From Collinsella sp944321445 (GTDB lineage: Bacteria; Actinomycetota; Coriobacteriia; Coriobacteriales; Coriobacteriaceae), in the NCBI RefSeq assembly GCF_030371825.1, contig NZ_JAUDDM010000016.1: a DNA stretch of 42,201 nucleotides; one strand, given 5' to 3'. Below, piece by piece: positions 16,364-27,091 of the stretch. Positions within the stretch are counted from its first letter, which is position 1, and each line of letters opens with the position of its first letter. The notes under the pieces were generated by a model, which was given only the letters and a program-made list of their open reading frames with translations, did not search any database and was not told the origin of the DNA. Position numbers and translations under genes: made by a program.

Positions 16364-16432
16364 TCACCGGTTGTCTGCAACCCAGCAGATGGCAAGCGTC
16401 ACGGCAAGAAACAACCAAAACGGTAATCCCAT
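16364..16432 (-). CDS. Possible 22-residue membrane peptide
   Basis: Starts MGLPFWLFLAVTLAICWV and ends in charged ADNR, so it is one hydrophobic helix with a polar tail. A GGGGG lies five bases before the ATG. Its TGA is separated by one base from the next ATG. The order peptide, 41-residue ORF, lipoprotein forms a chain of coupled starts. No homologue is recognised. Confidence 0.3.
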   Translation of the reverse strand: MGLPFWLFLAVTLAICWVADNR

Positions 16433-16708
16433 AACGCCCCCCGCAGGCAGACAACCTCCCTTTGAAGCCAGTATTCCCACATCGAATGCATCTTGATCGA
16501 GACGACGCCAACTGGGCACAAGAAGCGCAAACGAGTGCGCAGGAGACAGGCGGATGCAATCGGGTTCGGCGAACCCGACACGTATGGCCTAGAGAAAACG
16601 CACCCTGAGCATCATGACATCTGCCGAGGAACCGGGAAGCTGGGGCGCTTCGCAGATGTCCGACCTGCGAAGCGCCTGTCGCGAGCAACGGTGGAACGGG
16701 ACCCGAGG
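16433..16708. other. Region after telA with two perfect hairpins
   Basis: GGCGCTTCGCAG (16644-16655) and CTGCGAAGCGCC (16665-16676) make a perfect 12-bp stem 33 bases past the telA stop. It is probably the end of the telA transcript, although no T run follows. TCGGGTTC-GGC-GAACCCGA forms another palindrome at 16560-16578. No gene is supported besides the small ORFs listed separately. Confidence 0.6.
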
Positions 16709-17863
16709 CTACCCTTCGGAACGCGCAGCCTCAAGCAGTGCCGTCTTCAGATCGGACTCGATCTGGCGAATGCGGCCCTCCGCATCGGCGCGCGCAGCGC
16801 GGCCCTCCTGCTGAATCTTCAGCGTCTCATGCAGCGTGTCGATCAGGCGCTTGTTCACCTCTTCGAGCGTTTCCACGTCGACGGTGCCGCGCTGCGTGGC
16901 GCGCTCGGCATCCACCGCGCCTTGCTGCAGAGCCTCGGCGTTGGCACGCAGCAGCTTGTTCGTGGTGTCATCCACGTCCTTCTGGAGGGTAAGCGCCGCC
17001 TTCTGGTTAGCCAGGCCGAGTGCGATTACCATCTGCGACTTCCAGAGCGGGATGGTGGTGGAGATCGTCGTGTCGATCTTGTCGGAGATGCTCTTGTCGG
17101 CGTTTTGCAGCAGCTTGATCTGCGGCGCCATTTGCAAGCTTACGATGCTCACGCGGTCGAGATCGTCCAGACGCTTCTCGAAGCGGTCGAGCTTGTCCCT
17201 GAAGTCCTTGAGCACCTGCGCGCCCATCGCGTCGCTAGATGCCTGCGCCTCCGCCTCGAGCGCCGGGAGCCGCTCCGAGCGAAACGCTCCAAGCGCCTCG
17301 TGGCCGGCAGCGATGTAAACCTTGAGCGAGCGGTACTGCTCGACGTTGCGCTGGTACATGGTGTCGTACATGGCGATGTCGGCAATCATCTGCGCCTGGG
17401 CGCGCTCGAGCTTCTCCACGACCTCATCGACCTGGGGCGATACCTTCTGATAGGTGCGACGCAGCTTGTCGATGCCGACGACGACCTTACCGATGATGGG
17501 AACCTGCTTCACACCGGAGAGCTCAGCGCTCTCGACATCGGTCAGCAGCTCGCGCAGCAGCTTGCCGGCCTCACCTGTCGACTTGCTCGACGTGCGGGAG
17601 AGCACGTCGTCGGCAAAATCAGACATCGAGCGCTGCGCGTCGCGCGCATAGGTGCTCTCGATACCCGACTTCATGAAATCGATGCCGCGCGCAATCTCAT
17701 GGGCGCGCGCCTGGTCCTCATCGGACAGCGCAACCACAGGCGGCCGCTCAAGGGCGACGGGCGCCGCCTGTTGCTGCAATGTCGCCCCCTGCGAGGCGGC
17801 GATATCCGCAAGGCTGATCCTCTTCGTCTGAGAAACCGTTGTGTCTAGCTGAGTGTCGGACAT
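16709..17863 (-). CDS. telA: TelA/KlaA family toxic-anion resistance protein
   Basis: 384 residues, almost entirely helical and predicted coiled coil, the usual TelA length. The family signature is clear: VPIIGKVVVGIDKLRRTYQK, then ERAQAQMIADIAMYDTMYQ, and MAPQIKLLQNADKSISDKID, with TTIPLWKSQMVIALGL. TelA proteins are cytoplasmic and associated with tellurite and other toxic-anion or envelope-stress resistance; the mechanism is not established. AGGAGG precedes the ATG. It is the last gene of a four-gene minus-strand cluster with an XpaC-like protein, the recurrent TelA partner, 56 bases after the solute-binding-like gene. Confidence 0.93.
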   Translation of the reverse strand: MSDTQLDTTVSQTKRISLADIAASQGATLQQQAAPVALERPPVVALSDEDQARAHEIARGIDFMKSGIESTYARDAQRSMSDFADDVLSRTSSKSTGEAGKLLRELLTDVESAELSGVKQVPIIGKVVVGIDKLRRTYQKVSPQVDEVVEKLERAQAQMIADIAMYDTMYQRNVEQYRSLKVYIAAGHEALGAFRSERLPALEAEAQASSDAMGAQVLKDFRDKLDRFEKRLDDLDRVSIVSLQMAPQIKLLQNADKSISDKIDTTISTTIPLWKSQMVIALGLANQKAALTLQKDVDDTTNKLLRANAEALQQGAVDAERATQRGTVDVETLEEVNKRLIDTLHETLKIQQEGRAARADAEGRIRQIESDLKTALLEAARSEG

Positions 17864-17919
17864 GGCAAACCTCCTCGTCTCGGCATGGCGCCGAAATCGT
17901 ATAGATATGCGCAGGGCCC

Positions 17920-19014
17920 CTACGAGCCGCTCACGACCTCGATCAGCCGGCCCATAGCTGCCGGTGCGGGCAGCTCAACCGCGGCGGGCACGCGCTCGGC
18001 GATGCCGGCGACGCCGAAGCGCTCAGCGCTGTCGGTGCCGAGCTGCGAGGCTCCCCGGAACCCGTGGCGCTCCCACGCGAGCTTCTGCACCTCATCGCTC
18101 ATCAAGAACTCGGTCAGCTGCTCGCCCGCTTCGTCGAGCGCCATAATCACATGCGTCGACCACACGGTCGGCGTTGTGTAGGCGACCACCAGGTTATCGG
18201 CCACCTGTGCGAACAGATCGGGCTCGTTGACCGACAGGTCGAGCACTTGGCTCTCATAGCCAACCATCATGGGCTTCGACCCCTCACCGAGCGTCAGAAA
18301 CTGACGGAAGGAGTCCTCAGAGCTCGTCTCCATCCAGCCGGACTTCGCGAAGATCTTTCGGATGGACCCCGCATTCGTGTCGATGCTCTCGACGGAAGCC
18401 GGCTGGCCGCCCGCCAGCGAGTTCGCGACGAGCGCTGCCCACTCGTTACCCGAGTTGGACTCCGCCGGATCGGTGCTATCGATGCGGAACTGGCCGTATC
18501 CCGCGGTGTAACCGAGGTCCGCCCACGTACGGTCGGCAAGCATCGCTTCCACGGCGGCATCGACGTTCAAGGTGTAGACCTCTCCGTCTTTAGCCATGAT
18601 GCCCGACCCCACGAGCGCATCGGCAACGTCGCGATAGGTGTAGATCACGATGGGCGAGTTCAGCACGATCTGTTCTGACACGGGCTCGATTCCCCGTTCA
18701 TGTCCGTATGCCACCGCAGCTTGCGACGAGGGAAACAGGTAGTCCATGCCCTCGATGGGCGCCTCCATCATGGCGAGCGACCCCGCCTTGCGATAGCCGA
18801 TGGAAAGCGCCGCCTGCTCCGCCAGGCTGATGAACTCGGGGTCATCGAACAAAGAGATCTTCTCGCCGCCGAGATATCCCGTCATCTCGATGGGCTCCAC
18901 CGGTGCGGGCGCAGGCTCGGGCTCGGGCTGCGCCTGCCGAAACAGCATCGCGCCGCCGACGATAAGCACCGCCGCGAGCACGCATATCAATCCGATGATC
19001 CTGCCCTTAGACAT
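17920..19014 (-). CDS. Membrane-anchored solute-binding-like protein of the TelA cluster
   Basis: 364 residues from ATG 19012-19014 (MSKGRIIGLICVLAAVLIV), which overlaps the upstream stop codon by eight bases. A single N-terminal membrane helix (residues 6-24) without a lipobox cysteine is followed by a Pro/Glu linker. The rest resembles a type 2 periplasmic binding fold: FPSSQAAVAYG, then STDPAESNSGNEWAALVAN and VGYESQVLDL. The block around ESNSG parallels TQSNSGASAY in the VWA protein two genes upstream, so the two are probably paralogous in this domain. It should face the cell exterior. Ligand unknown. Confidence 0.75.
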   Translation of the reverse strand: MSKGRIIGLICVLAAVLIVGGAMLFRQAQPEPEPAPAPVEPIEMTGYLGGEKISLFDDPEFISLAEQAALSIGYRKAGSLAMMEAPIEGMDYLFPSSQAAVAYGHERGIEPVSEQIVLNSPIVIYTYRDVADALVGSGIMAKDGEVYTLNVDAAVEAMLADRTWADLGYTAGYGQFRIDSTDPAESNSGNEWAALVANSLAGGQPASVESIDTNAGSIRKIFAKSGWMETSSEDSFRQFLTLGEGSKPMMVGYESQVLDLSVNEPDLFAQVADNLVVAYTTPTVWSTHVIMALDEAGEQLTEFLMSDEVQKLAWERHGFRGASQLGTDSAERFGVAGIAERVPAAVELPAPAAMGRLIEVVSGS

Positions 19015-19669
19015 CCTCTTGTTCCATTCTTCCACCACCATCAGACGACGTCGCGTCCGCCGGTGCATCCGGCTTGTATCCATCCATCTCCATCAGGCGT
19101 TTAATGGCCTCCGAGCTTGCCTCGAGCTCCGATGCCTTCGCACCGGTCGCACGCGCAAGCTCACCTTTGGCCGCACCCTGCAGCGCTGCGAGCGCCTCGA
19201 GCGCGTCCGCGTGCGCGCCCCGCAGAAGCTCTGGCGTGCTCAAGCGCTCGACAGCCAGATAGCCATCGAGCATGCGCACGCATTGGTCCGCATAGGTCGA
19301 CAGAAAATGGCCGAGGCGCCGATAGGTAGCCGGCTGTTCCTCGACCGCCGTGACGAGCGCGCTGATATCGCGCAAGAGATCGTCCACCTCGCGGTTGATG
19401 GCCGCATCGCGGATCTTGCCGCGACGCGTCCCGATTTCGCGCACGAGCCGATGCGCCGCGTCAATCTTCTCCACCGCGGCATCCCCTTCGGGAAGCATGC
19501 TCGCCGCCACGCCCGCCAGCCGACGCTCGGGACGCAGCAGCGCGCCGACGCCCACATACAGAAGCCCTGCGACTGCGACGCCCACCGCGAGCCCCAAAGC
19601 GCCGCCGATGAACACCGCGCATGCAATGCCCGCTGCGATGCCCGCTATCGCGCCTACGACATACCCCAT
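19007..19669 (-). CDS. XpaC-like membrane protein (5-bromo-4-chloroindolyl phosphate hydrolysis family)
   Basis: 220 residues from ATG 19667-19669, preceded by AGGGTG; a GTG at 19679-19681 is an alternative start. Two adjacent hydrophobic segments form residues 3-45 (YVVGAIAGIAAGIACAVFIG, GLAVGVAVAGLLYVGVGALL), followed by a long helical cytoplasmic domain with EIGTRRGKIRDAAINREVDD. This two-helix plus coiled-coil layout matches XpaC/YceG-type proteins that are commonly encoded beside TelA. Despite the historical name, hydrolase activity is not established. The start lies 13 bases after the VWA gene, and its 3' end overlaps the next gene. Confidence 0.75.
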   Translation of the reverse strand: MGYVVGAIAGIAAGIACAVFIGGALGLAVGVAVAGLLYVGVGALLRPERRLAGVAASMLPEGDAAVEKIDAAHRLVREIGTRRGKIRDAAINREVDDLLRDISALVTAVEEQPATYRRLGHFLSTYADQCVRMLDGYLAVERLSTPELLRGAHADALEALAALQGAAKGELARATGAKASELEASSEAIKRLMEMDGYKPDAPADATSSDGGGRMEQEDV

Positions 19670-19682
19670 ATACCCGTGCACC

Positions 19683-21431
19683 CTAGTTGTAGCCTTTGAC
19701 CTGGCGGAAGACCGATGCAAGGTCTCCGGAGCGCCCGTCGAAGGTCCGTCCGTTGGATAAGCTCGAAAGCTCATCGAGCTGCGTGGGGTCGGCATCGCCG
19801 AACATGATGGGAAAGATAGGCACGTCCACGGCCGCCTCGGCGTAGGCGGAGATGAACGCGTCGCGCGTGTACGTCTCGGATACGCCATCGCTCATGAGGG
19901 CGATCGCAACCGTGTAGCCGCCCTCGGTCTTCGCCTGGCGTGCGAAATCGAGCGCGCGTATGAGGGCCGCGTACATATCGGTACCGCCGATGGCCTCGCG
20001 ATCCCGCGCGTACCGGAGCAGCGCCGCGGTATCGGAACCCGTCGCGACGAGCGCCTCGTCAGGCTGCCCGGCAAACGGGATGAGCACGTTCACGTCATCC
20101 TCGGTCGGCTGGATCATGGACTCTGCCGCGCGCGCCGGGTCAAGCGCTTGGGTGAGCCCGTCGACGACACCCTGCTTACCCGCGCCGAGCATCGAGCCGG
20201 AGTAGTCGACAGCCCACACGGTATAGGAGGCCTTCTTGAGACCGGTCTGGTAGAGCGTGAGCGCCTGCGAGATCACATCGCCTGCCGGCAGCGGAATCGA
20301 CTTGAGCGCACTCGCATCCTCGATGATCCCCCACTCGGAGCTGAACGCCTGCTCGACTTCGTCATCATCGGCATGAACGACCTTTCCTCCCAAGCCCGTT
20401 CGCCGTCCCACGCGCTCCATCTCGAGGGCGGCCTCAGGCTCGGCGAGCGCTTCCTGGAAACTCTTAAAGGCGGATTCGACCTCTTCGCTCTGCCCGCGGT
20501 CGACGAACGCCAGAGGGCTGTCGGACACCGCTATGCCGTCGGCCGGGTAGATGACGAGCATCGGCTCATCACCCGCCTCCTCGAGTTCACGGTTCGCCTG
20601 CGAGACGAGCGATTCGTAGTTCACCATCGCCTGGTGCTGATCGGGGTCGGCCACGACCATCTCCTTCAGCCAGTCAGACGAACCTGAGGAGCGGTCCACG
20701 CCATCAAGCAGTGCCGCCACCCGGCCGGTAAGGTTACCGTCGGCGAGGTCCTCGGAGGTAAGCGGCCCGTCGGCTTCCGACAGCGCCGTCAAGAAGGCGA
20801 GGTAAGCAGAGGCTCCACTGTTCGACTGCGTCGCCGATGTCATGGCGAACGTAAGCCTTCCCTCCTGCACAGCCTCGAGAATCTCGGCGGTTGTAGGCGA
20901 GGTCGTCGTACCCGACTCGTCTGCCCACCCGAGCTCTATTGCTTTCGATTTCGCGATGCCGAACACGACGGGCGTCGTCGAGGTCGACTGCACGTTGCGC
21001 GTGATACGCTGCGTGTCGCCCATCGAGATCCACATGGACGAGGCGGGCCAGACGGCGTCGTAGTCCTCGCCGCCCGCCTCGAGCACCGCCATGATATCGA
21101 GCGAACCCATGTAGTGCATCTCGACGGCAACGCCGGTGGCGCCGACGGCGTGCTTGATGGCGCGCGCCGCCTCCTTGTTTTCGGAGCCTGACGCAATCTT
21201 AAGTGTGGCCACCGGTTCGCCGTCGGTCAGATCGAACGTCTGGACATTATCCTGCTCGGCCACGGTCACGCCTGCGACCTCTGAGGGCTCCTGGGAGTCT
21301 GTCTGGGTCGAAATGTCGGAGGCCGCTTCAGGGGCGCTCTCCGTCAGACCGGAGCACCCCACGAGTACCATGCACAGCACGACCATCAGCACGCTTGCCA
21401 GAAACCCTGCCGCAAACCGATGACCCTTCAT
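19683..21431 (-). CDS. Lipoprotein with solute-binding and von Willebrand A domains
   Basis: 582 residues from ATG 21429-21431, directly after GGAGGT. The signal ends in lipobox LVGC (Cys26). After a Ser/Glu/Thr-rich linker, residues about 75-310 form a type 2 solute-binding-like domain (TLKIASGSENKEAARAIK, AVWPASSMWISMG, TQSNSGASAY). Residues about 400-580 are a VWA domain with intact MIDAS: DYSGS (Asp409, Ser411, Ser413), Thr484 in GGTDMY and Asp515 in LMSDGVSE. It should be a surface lipoprotein that binds a ligand and, through metal, another protein. It heads the TelA cluster. An AT-rich stretch with TTTACA and TGATAG-like hexamers lies 40-75 bases upstream. Confidence 0.88.
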   Translation of the reverse strand: MKGHRFAAGFLASVLMVVLCMVLVGCSGLTESAPEAASDISTQTDSQEPSEVAGVTVAEQDNVQTFDLTDGEPVATLKIASGSENKEAARAIKHAVGATGVAVEMHYMGSLDIMAVLEAGGEDYDAVWPASSMWISMGDTQRITRNVQSTSTTPVVFGIAKSKAIELGWADESGTTTSPTTAEILEAVQEGRLTFAMTSATQSNSGASAYLAFLTALSEADGPLTSEDLADGNLTGRVAALLDGVDRSSGSSDWLKEMVVADPDQHQAMVNYESLVSQANRELEEAGDEPMLVIYPADGIAVSDSPLAFVDRGQSEEVESAFKSFQEALAEPEAALEMERVGRRTGLGGKVVHADDDEVEQAFSSEWGIIEDASALKSIPLPAGDVISQALTLYQTGLKKASYTVWAVDYSGSMLGAGKQGVVDGLTQALDPARAAESMIQPTEDDVNVLIPFAGQPDEALVATGSDTAALLRYARDREAIGGTDMYAALIRALDFARQAKTEGGYTVAIALMSDGVSETYTRDAFISAYAEAAVDVPIFPIMFGDADPTQLDELSSLSNGRTFDGRSGDLASVFRQVKGYN

Positions 21432-21772
21432 GGCGAAACCTCCGCCCAAACCGCTTGAATTACCCAAGCTACCTGTGATTTTGCCATTCTATCAAACGCA
21501 TATCAGAGCAATGTAAAGCCCGCGGACGCGCCGCTTCGCCAGCGGCAAGCGAAGTAGCGCGCCCGCGAGCATGGATGATCGAGGCGAATGGAAGGAGCTT
21601 CCTGCGCTTTTTCATCCAGGGAGCTCCTTCAAAAGGAGACTCTCATGCAAGCCCGAAAGCAGACACGGGTATGCGCGCAGAAAAGGCGGCCGGCCTCCCA
21701 TGCGGGAAGCCGGCCGTCGAAACCGTGGCAGATGGGCTATCCCAGCTGCCAAGCTAGCCGCTCTGCTTCGCG
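21432..21772. other. 341-base gap with a long imperfect hairpin
   Basis: GAAGGAGCT (21591-21599) and AGCTCCTTC (21622-21630) pair exactly, and the stem continues inwards through CCTG/CAGG. A strong AAAAGGAG followed by an ATG at 21645 starts an arginine/serine-rich plus-strand ORF without protein-like features, which I do not accept. The livF terminator is listed separately. Confidence 0.5.
21681..21716 (-). terminator. Terminator of the liv operon
   Basis: CGGCCGGC (21687-21694) pairs with GCCGGCCG (21709-21716), with TCCC/GGGA pairing inside. On the minus strand the stem is followed by CCTTTTCTG. It lies 56 bases after the livF stop. Confidence 0.8.
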
Positions 21773-22473
21773 TCAGCCGCCCAGATAGGCCTTGCGGACG
21801 TCGTCGTTGTGCAGCAGATCCTGACCGGAACCGGACAGCGTGATGGTGCCGGTCTCCATGACGTAGCCGCGCGTGGCGATGGAGAGCGCCGCCTGCGCGT
21901 TTTGCTCAACAAGCAGGATGGTGGTACCGGCCTTGTGCAGAGCCTGGATAATCTCGAAGATCTGCTCAACCAAGATGGGCGCCAAGCCCATCGAGGGCTC
22001 GTCAAGCATGAGCAGCTTGGGGTTGGCCATGAGCGCGCGACCCATGGCGAGCATCTGCTGCTCGCCGCCCGACAGCGTGCCGGCAATCTGGCGACGACGC
22101 TCCTTCAGGCGCGGGAAGTGCTCGTACACGCGCTCGAGGTTGCCGGCGATGGTATCGCGCGGCTGCGTGTAGGCGCCCATGTCGAGGTTCTCCTCGACCG
22201 TCATCTGCTGGAAGATACGACGGCCTTCGGGCACGTGCACCAAGCCGTTCTCCACGATCTTCTCGGCAGACATGTGCATGATGTCTTGGTCCATGAACTT
22301 GATGGAGCCCGAACGCGAGCGCAGCAGGCCCGAGAGGGTCTTCAACGTCGTGGACTTGCCGGCGCCGTTCGCACCGATAAGTGCCACGATCTCGCCGTCG
22401 TTGACCTCGAAGGAGACGTTCTTGATGGCGTGGATCGCCCCGTACCACACGTTGATGTTATAGACGGAAAGCA

Positions 22474-22474
<1 letters not shown>
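21773..22474 (-). CDS. livF: Branched-chain amino-acid ABC transporter ATPase LivF
   Basis: 233 residues with Walker A GANGAGKS (34-41), the LivF-type IFQQMTVEENLDMG, signature LSGGEQQML, Walker B LLMLDEPSMGLAP and switch LLVEQNAQAAL. It is one of two ATPases that power import of leucine, isoleucine and valine. The start is GTG (22472-22474), sharing one base with the livG TAG, indicating translational coupling. Length is normal. Last gene of livJHMGF. Confidence 0.95.
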
Positions 22475-24430
<1,956 letters not shown>

Positions 24431-24438
24431 AGTCTCAC

Positions 24439-25320
24439 CTACACCTTCTCGTTCACGGGCTTGCCGAGCAAGCCGGCCGGACGGATGAGCAGCATGACGA
24501 TGAGCACCGCGAAGACCACGGCGTCAGCGAGCTGCGTGGAGATGTAGGCGCGGGCCAGGATCTCGATGATGCCCAGCAGCACGCCGCCGAGCGCCGCACC
24601 GGGAATGGAGCCGATGCCGCCGAGCACCGCCGCCGTGAAGGCCTTGATGCCGGGCATGGAGCCGGTGGTGGGCATGAGCGTGGGGTACGCGGAGCACATG
24701 AGGATACCCGCAATGGCCGCGAGGCCCGAGCCGATGGCGAACACCATCGAGATGGTGGAGTTCACGTTGATGCCCATGAGCTGAGCGGCGTCGCGGTCCT
24801 CGGAGCAGGCGCGCATGGCCTTGCCCATCTTGGTCTTCGTGGTGAAGAGCGTGAGCGCGACCATGATGATCACGCACGCGAGGATGGTGATTACCGCGGT
24901 GGCGCTGATGGTGAGACGACCGTCAAAGAGCTGCAGCGCAGGCAGGGCGATGATGGACGAGAACGACTTGGGGTCGGAGCCCATGATGATGAGCGCCGCG
25001 TTCTGCAGAAAGTAGCTCACGCCGATGGCGGTGATGAGCACGTTCAGCGACGGGGCGTTGCGCAGGGGCTTGTAGGCGAGACGCTCGACCACGATACCGA
25101 GCACCGTGCAGCCGACGACCGAGAGCAGAACACCCGCGAGAGCTGGGAGCCCCAGGTAGCTCACGGCGCAAAAGCAGATGTAGGCGCCCACCATGATGAC
25201 GTCGCCGTGCGCGAAGTTGAGCATCTTGGCGATGCCGTACACCATGGTGTAGCCCAAGGCGATGATGGCGTACACACTGCCCAGGCTCGCGCCGTTGATG
25301 ATGTTGGCGAGAACTTCCAT
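24439..25320 (-). CDS. livH: Branched-chain amino-acid ABC transporter permease LivH
   Basis: 293 residues from ATG 25318-25320 (MEVLANIINGASLGSVYAII), right after AAAGGAGGGG. About eight membrane segments. Family motifs: ALGYTMVYGIAKMLNFAHGD, MRACSEDRDAAQLMGINV (the coupling loop) and AVLGGIGSIPGAALGGVLLG. Pairs with LivM in the membrane. A hairpin terminator separates it from livJ. Confidence 0.95.
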   Translation of the reverse strand: MEVLANIINGASLGSVYAIIALGYTMVYGIAKMLNFAHGDVIMVGAYICFCAVSYLGLPALAGVLLSVVGCTVLGIVVERLAYKPLRNAPSLNVLITAIGVSYFLQNAALIIMGSDPKSFSSIIALPALQLFDGRLTISATAVITILACVIIMVALTLFTTKTKMGKAMRACSEDRDAAQLMGINVNSTISMVFAIGSGLAAIAGILMCSAYPTLMPTTGSMPGIKAFTAAVLGGIGSIPGAALGGVLLGIIEILARAYISTQLADAVVFAVLIVMLLIRPAGLLGKPVNEKV

Positions 25321-25349
25321 GGCCCCTCCTTTCTTCCAATTCATAAACC

Positions 25350-25386
25350 GAAAGCGGAGGCCGCCCTGCGGCAGGCAGCCTCCGCT
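25350..25386 (-). terminator. Partial terminator between livJ and livH
   Basis: AGCGGAGGC (25353-25361) pairs with GCCTCCGCT (25378-25386), with GC-rich inner pairing. On the minus strand it is followed by TTTCGG. It lies in the livJ-livH gap of one operon. Such a stem would end most transcripts after livJ and protect the livJ mRNA, giving excess binding protein over permease. Confidence 0.65.
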
Positions 25387-25410
25387 CAATCCGTACGTAT
25401 GCGTTAAGCC

Positions 25411-26679
25411 TTAGGCATCGAGCGGCATGTAGACGCCGTCCTGGATGACCATGCCCATGGGCTGCTTGGAGATCTCGCCGGTATCGGACCAGGTGGCAGC
25501 CTCGCCGGCGGTGGTGAGGCCCGTGAACGAGAAGTCACCGGAAGTGAAGACCTCGACGAGCGCGTCGCAGATGTCGGAGTAGTCCGTATCGGGGGTGACA
25601 CCGGCCTGCTCGAGCGCGCTCTTCAGCGCGTAGATGCAGTCGTAGGCGTCGGCGGCGAACTGGTTGGGGGTCTCGCTGGCGACCTCCTCGAACTTGGCGA
25701 CGAAGTCCTGGGTGGCCTCGTCCTCGGCGGTGGCGACGAACGGGGTCAGCAGCATGCAGCCCTCGGCGAGCGAGGTGTCGAAGCCCTCGACGGTCAGCAG
25801 GCCGTCCATGCCGTCGACGCCGAACCACTTGGGCGCATAGCCCATCTGGTTGGCCTGGGTGAGGATCAGCGAGATCGGGGTGTAGTAGATCGGCAGGAAC
25901 ACCAGGTCGGCACCGGCGTTCTTCGCGTCGTTCAGCTGCACGGAGAAGTCGGTCGCGGAGTCATCGGTGAAGGTGGTCTCGGACACGATCTCCAGACCGT
26001 CGGCCTCGGCCTCGGCCTTGAAGCTGTTGTAGATGCCGGTGGAGTAGGTGTCGGAGTTGTTGTAGATGATGGCGATCTTGGTGCCAAGCGCCTGCTCGGA
26101 GATGTACTGCGCAGAGGCCGCACCCTGGTTGGGGTCGGTGAAGCACATCTGGAAGACGTTCTCCTTGCGCGGCGTGGAGATGTTGCCGTCCGCGTCGGGC
26201 TGGCCGCCGATGACGTCGGTCGAGGAGCCGGACGGGGTGATCTGGAACATGTTGTCGGCGTTGGTCTCGGAAGACACGGCCACGCACGGGGTGGTGGTGA
26301 CGGTGCCCATGAGGATCTGCATGCCCCAGTCCTTGAGGTTGTTGTAGGCGTTGACGGAGCGCTCGGCGTCGTTCTCGTCGTCCTGGAAGTTGAGCTCGAA
26401 CTGGATGTCGCCGCCCTCGGCGTTGATCTCGTCGACAGCGATCTGGGCGCCGTTCTTCACCGCGTTGCCGTAGATGGCCGCAGCGCCGGTGGTGGGTCCG
26501 ATGCCGCCGATCTTGAAGGTGGCGCCGGAAGCGGAACCGGAGGTGCTGCCGGCGGACTGGCCGCCCTCGTCGTTGGAGCAGCCAGCGAGAACGCCCGCGG
26601 CCCCCAGACCTGCAATACCTGCGATGATGCTCCTGCGGCTGACGACAGGGTTGAATGACGTACCGGTGAGGCTCGACAT
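25411..26679 (-). CDS. livJ: Branched-chain amino-acid-binding lipoprotein
   Basis: 422 residues from ATG 26677-26679, preceded by GAGGAGA. The signal has SRRS (Arg15-Arg16) before the hydrophobic stretch and ends in lipobox LAGC (Cys34), so it may be a Tat-exported lipoprotein, unusual for this family. The mature part is a type 1 periplasmic binding protein of the Leu/Ile/Val group: GGIGPTTGAAAIYGNAVKNG, then VAVSSETNADNMFQITPSGS, TKIAIIYNNSDTYSTGIYN and GADLVFLPIYYTP. It captures the amino acid outside the membrane. First gene of the operon, divergent from hom, so amino-acid uptake and synthesis are neighbours. Confidence 0.93.
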   Translation of the reverse strand: MSSLTGTSFNPVVSRRSIIAGIAGLGAAGVLAGCSNDEGGQSAGSTSGSASGATFKIGGIGPTTGAAAIYGNAVKNGAQIAVDEINAEGGDIQFELNFQDDENDAERSVNAYNNLKDWGMQILMGTVTTTPCVAVSSETNADNMFQITPSGSSTDVIGGQPDADGNISTPRKENVFQMCFTDPNQGAASAQYISEQALGTKIAIIYNNSDTYSTGIYNSFKAEAEADGLEIVSETTFTDDSATDFSVQLNDAKNAGADLVFLPIYYTPISLILTQANQMGYAPKWFGVDGMDGLLTVEGFDTSLAEGCMLLTPFVATAEDEATQDFVAKFEEVASETPNQFAADAYDCIYALKSALEQAGVTPDTDYSDICDALVEVFTSGDFSFTGLTTAGEAATWSDTGEISKQPMGMVIQDGVYMPLDA

Positions 26680-27091
26680 AGCGGCTCTCCTCTCGCATTG
26701 CGGCCAGGTGATCTGGCGGAATAATAAAACGACCACCTCGTAAAACCTTGCGCGTTTCCCCCGCTGTTTTGCATCGTGGTGGTTCGCACTACCTTACTCG
26801 TTTTGGAGGAAAAACGTAAGGCGTGTTTTGGCTGGTACGGGCATTCGCGCAGATGGCTGCTCGCGCGCACTAAAGTCGACCTGCCGTTTTGCCGCGCCGG
26901 GCATCTCGACCCCCTGTGTAACATCTTTGTTACACGCGCGCAGCGGAGGTTCGAGGAAACCTCCCGCCCGCCACGTGGCGTCTCCCCATTCGCATTGTTG
27001 CAAGTCCGATTCGCTGCCCGCGGAGCCGCGCACAGATGGCAAAATGGAAGGGTATATGGCTTTTCGGACGCACCACGGCAAAGGAGACACC
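26680..27091. other. 412-base divergent promoter region of livJ and hom
   Basis: No gene is supported. The region must hold both divergent promoters; AT-rich TTTTATTATT (minus strand, about 26724-26733) is the best candidate livJ -10 area. The palindrome at 26916-26935 is listed separately. The frame of hom is open upstream to 26828 but shows no protein-like sequence. Confidence 0.5.
26916..26935. promoter_or_regulatory. Candidate operator palindrome upstream of hom
   Basis: GTGTAAC-ATCTTT-GTTACAC is a perfect 7-6-7 palindrome in a non-coding region, 157 bases before the hom ATG. Its form, TGTAAC-N6-GTTACA, is typical of a dimeric regulator site and recalls the TGTAAA-N6-TTTACA boxes of TyrR-like regulators. 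Which protein binds is unknown. Confidence 0.5.

Noticed and set aside
21588..21788. Plus-strand ORF after AAAAGGAG near 21645
   Set aside because: Although the ribosome binding site is good, the product is Arg/Ser/Pro-rich, runs through the livF terminator and into antisense livF.
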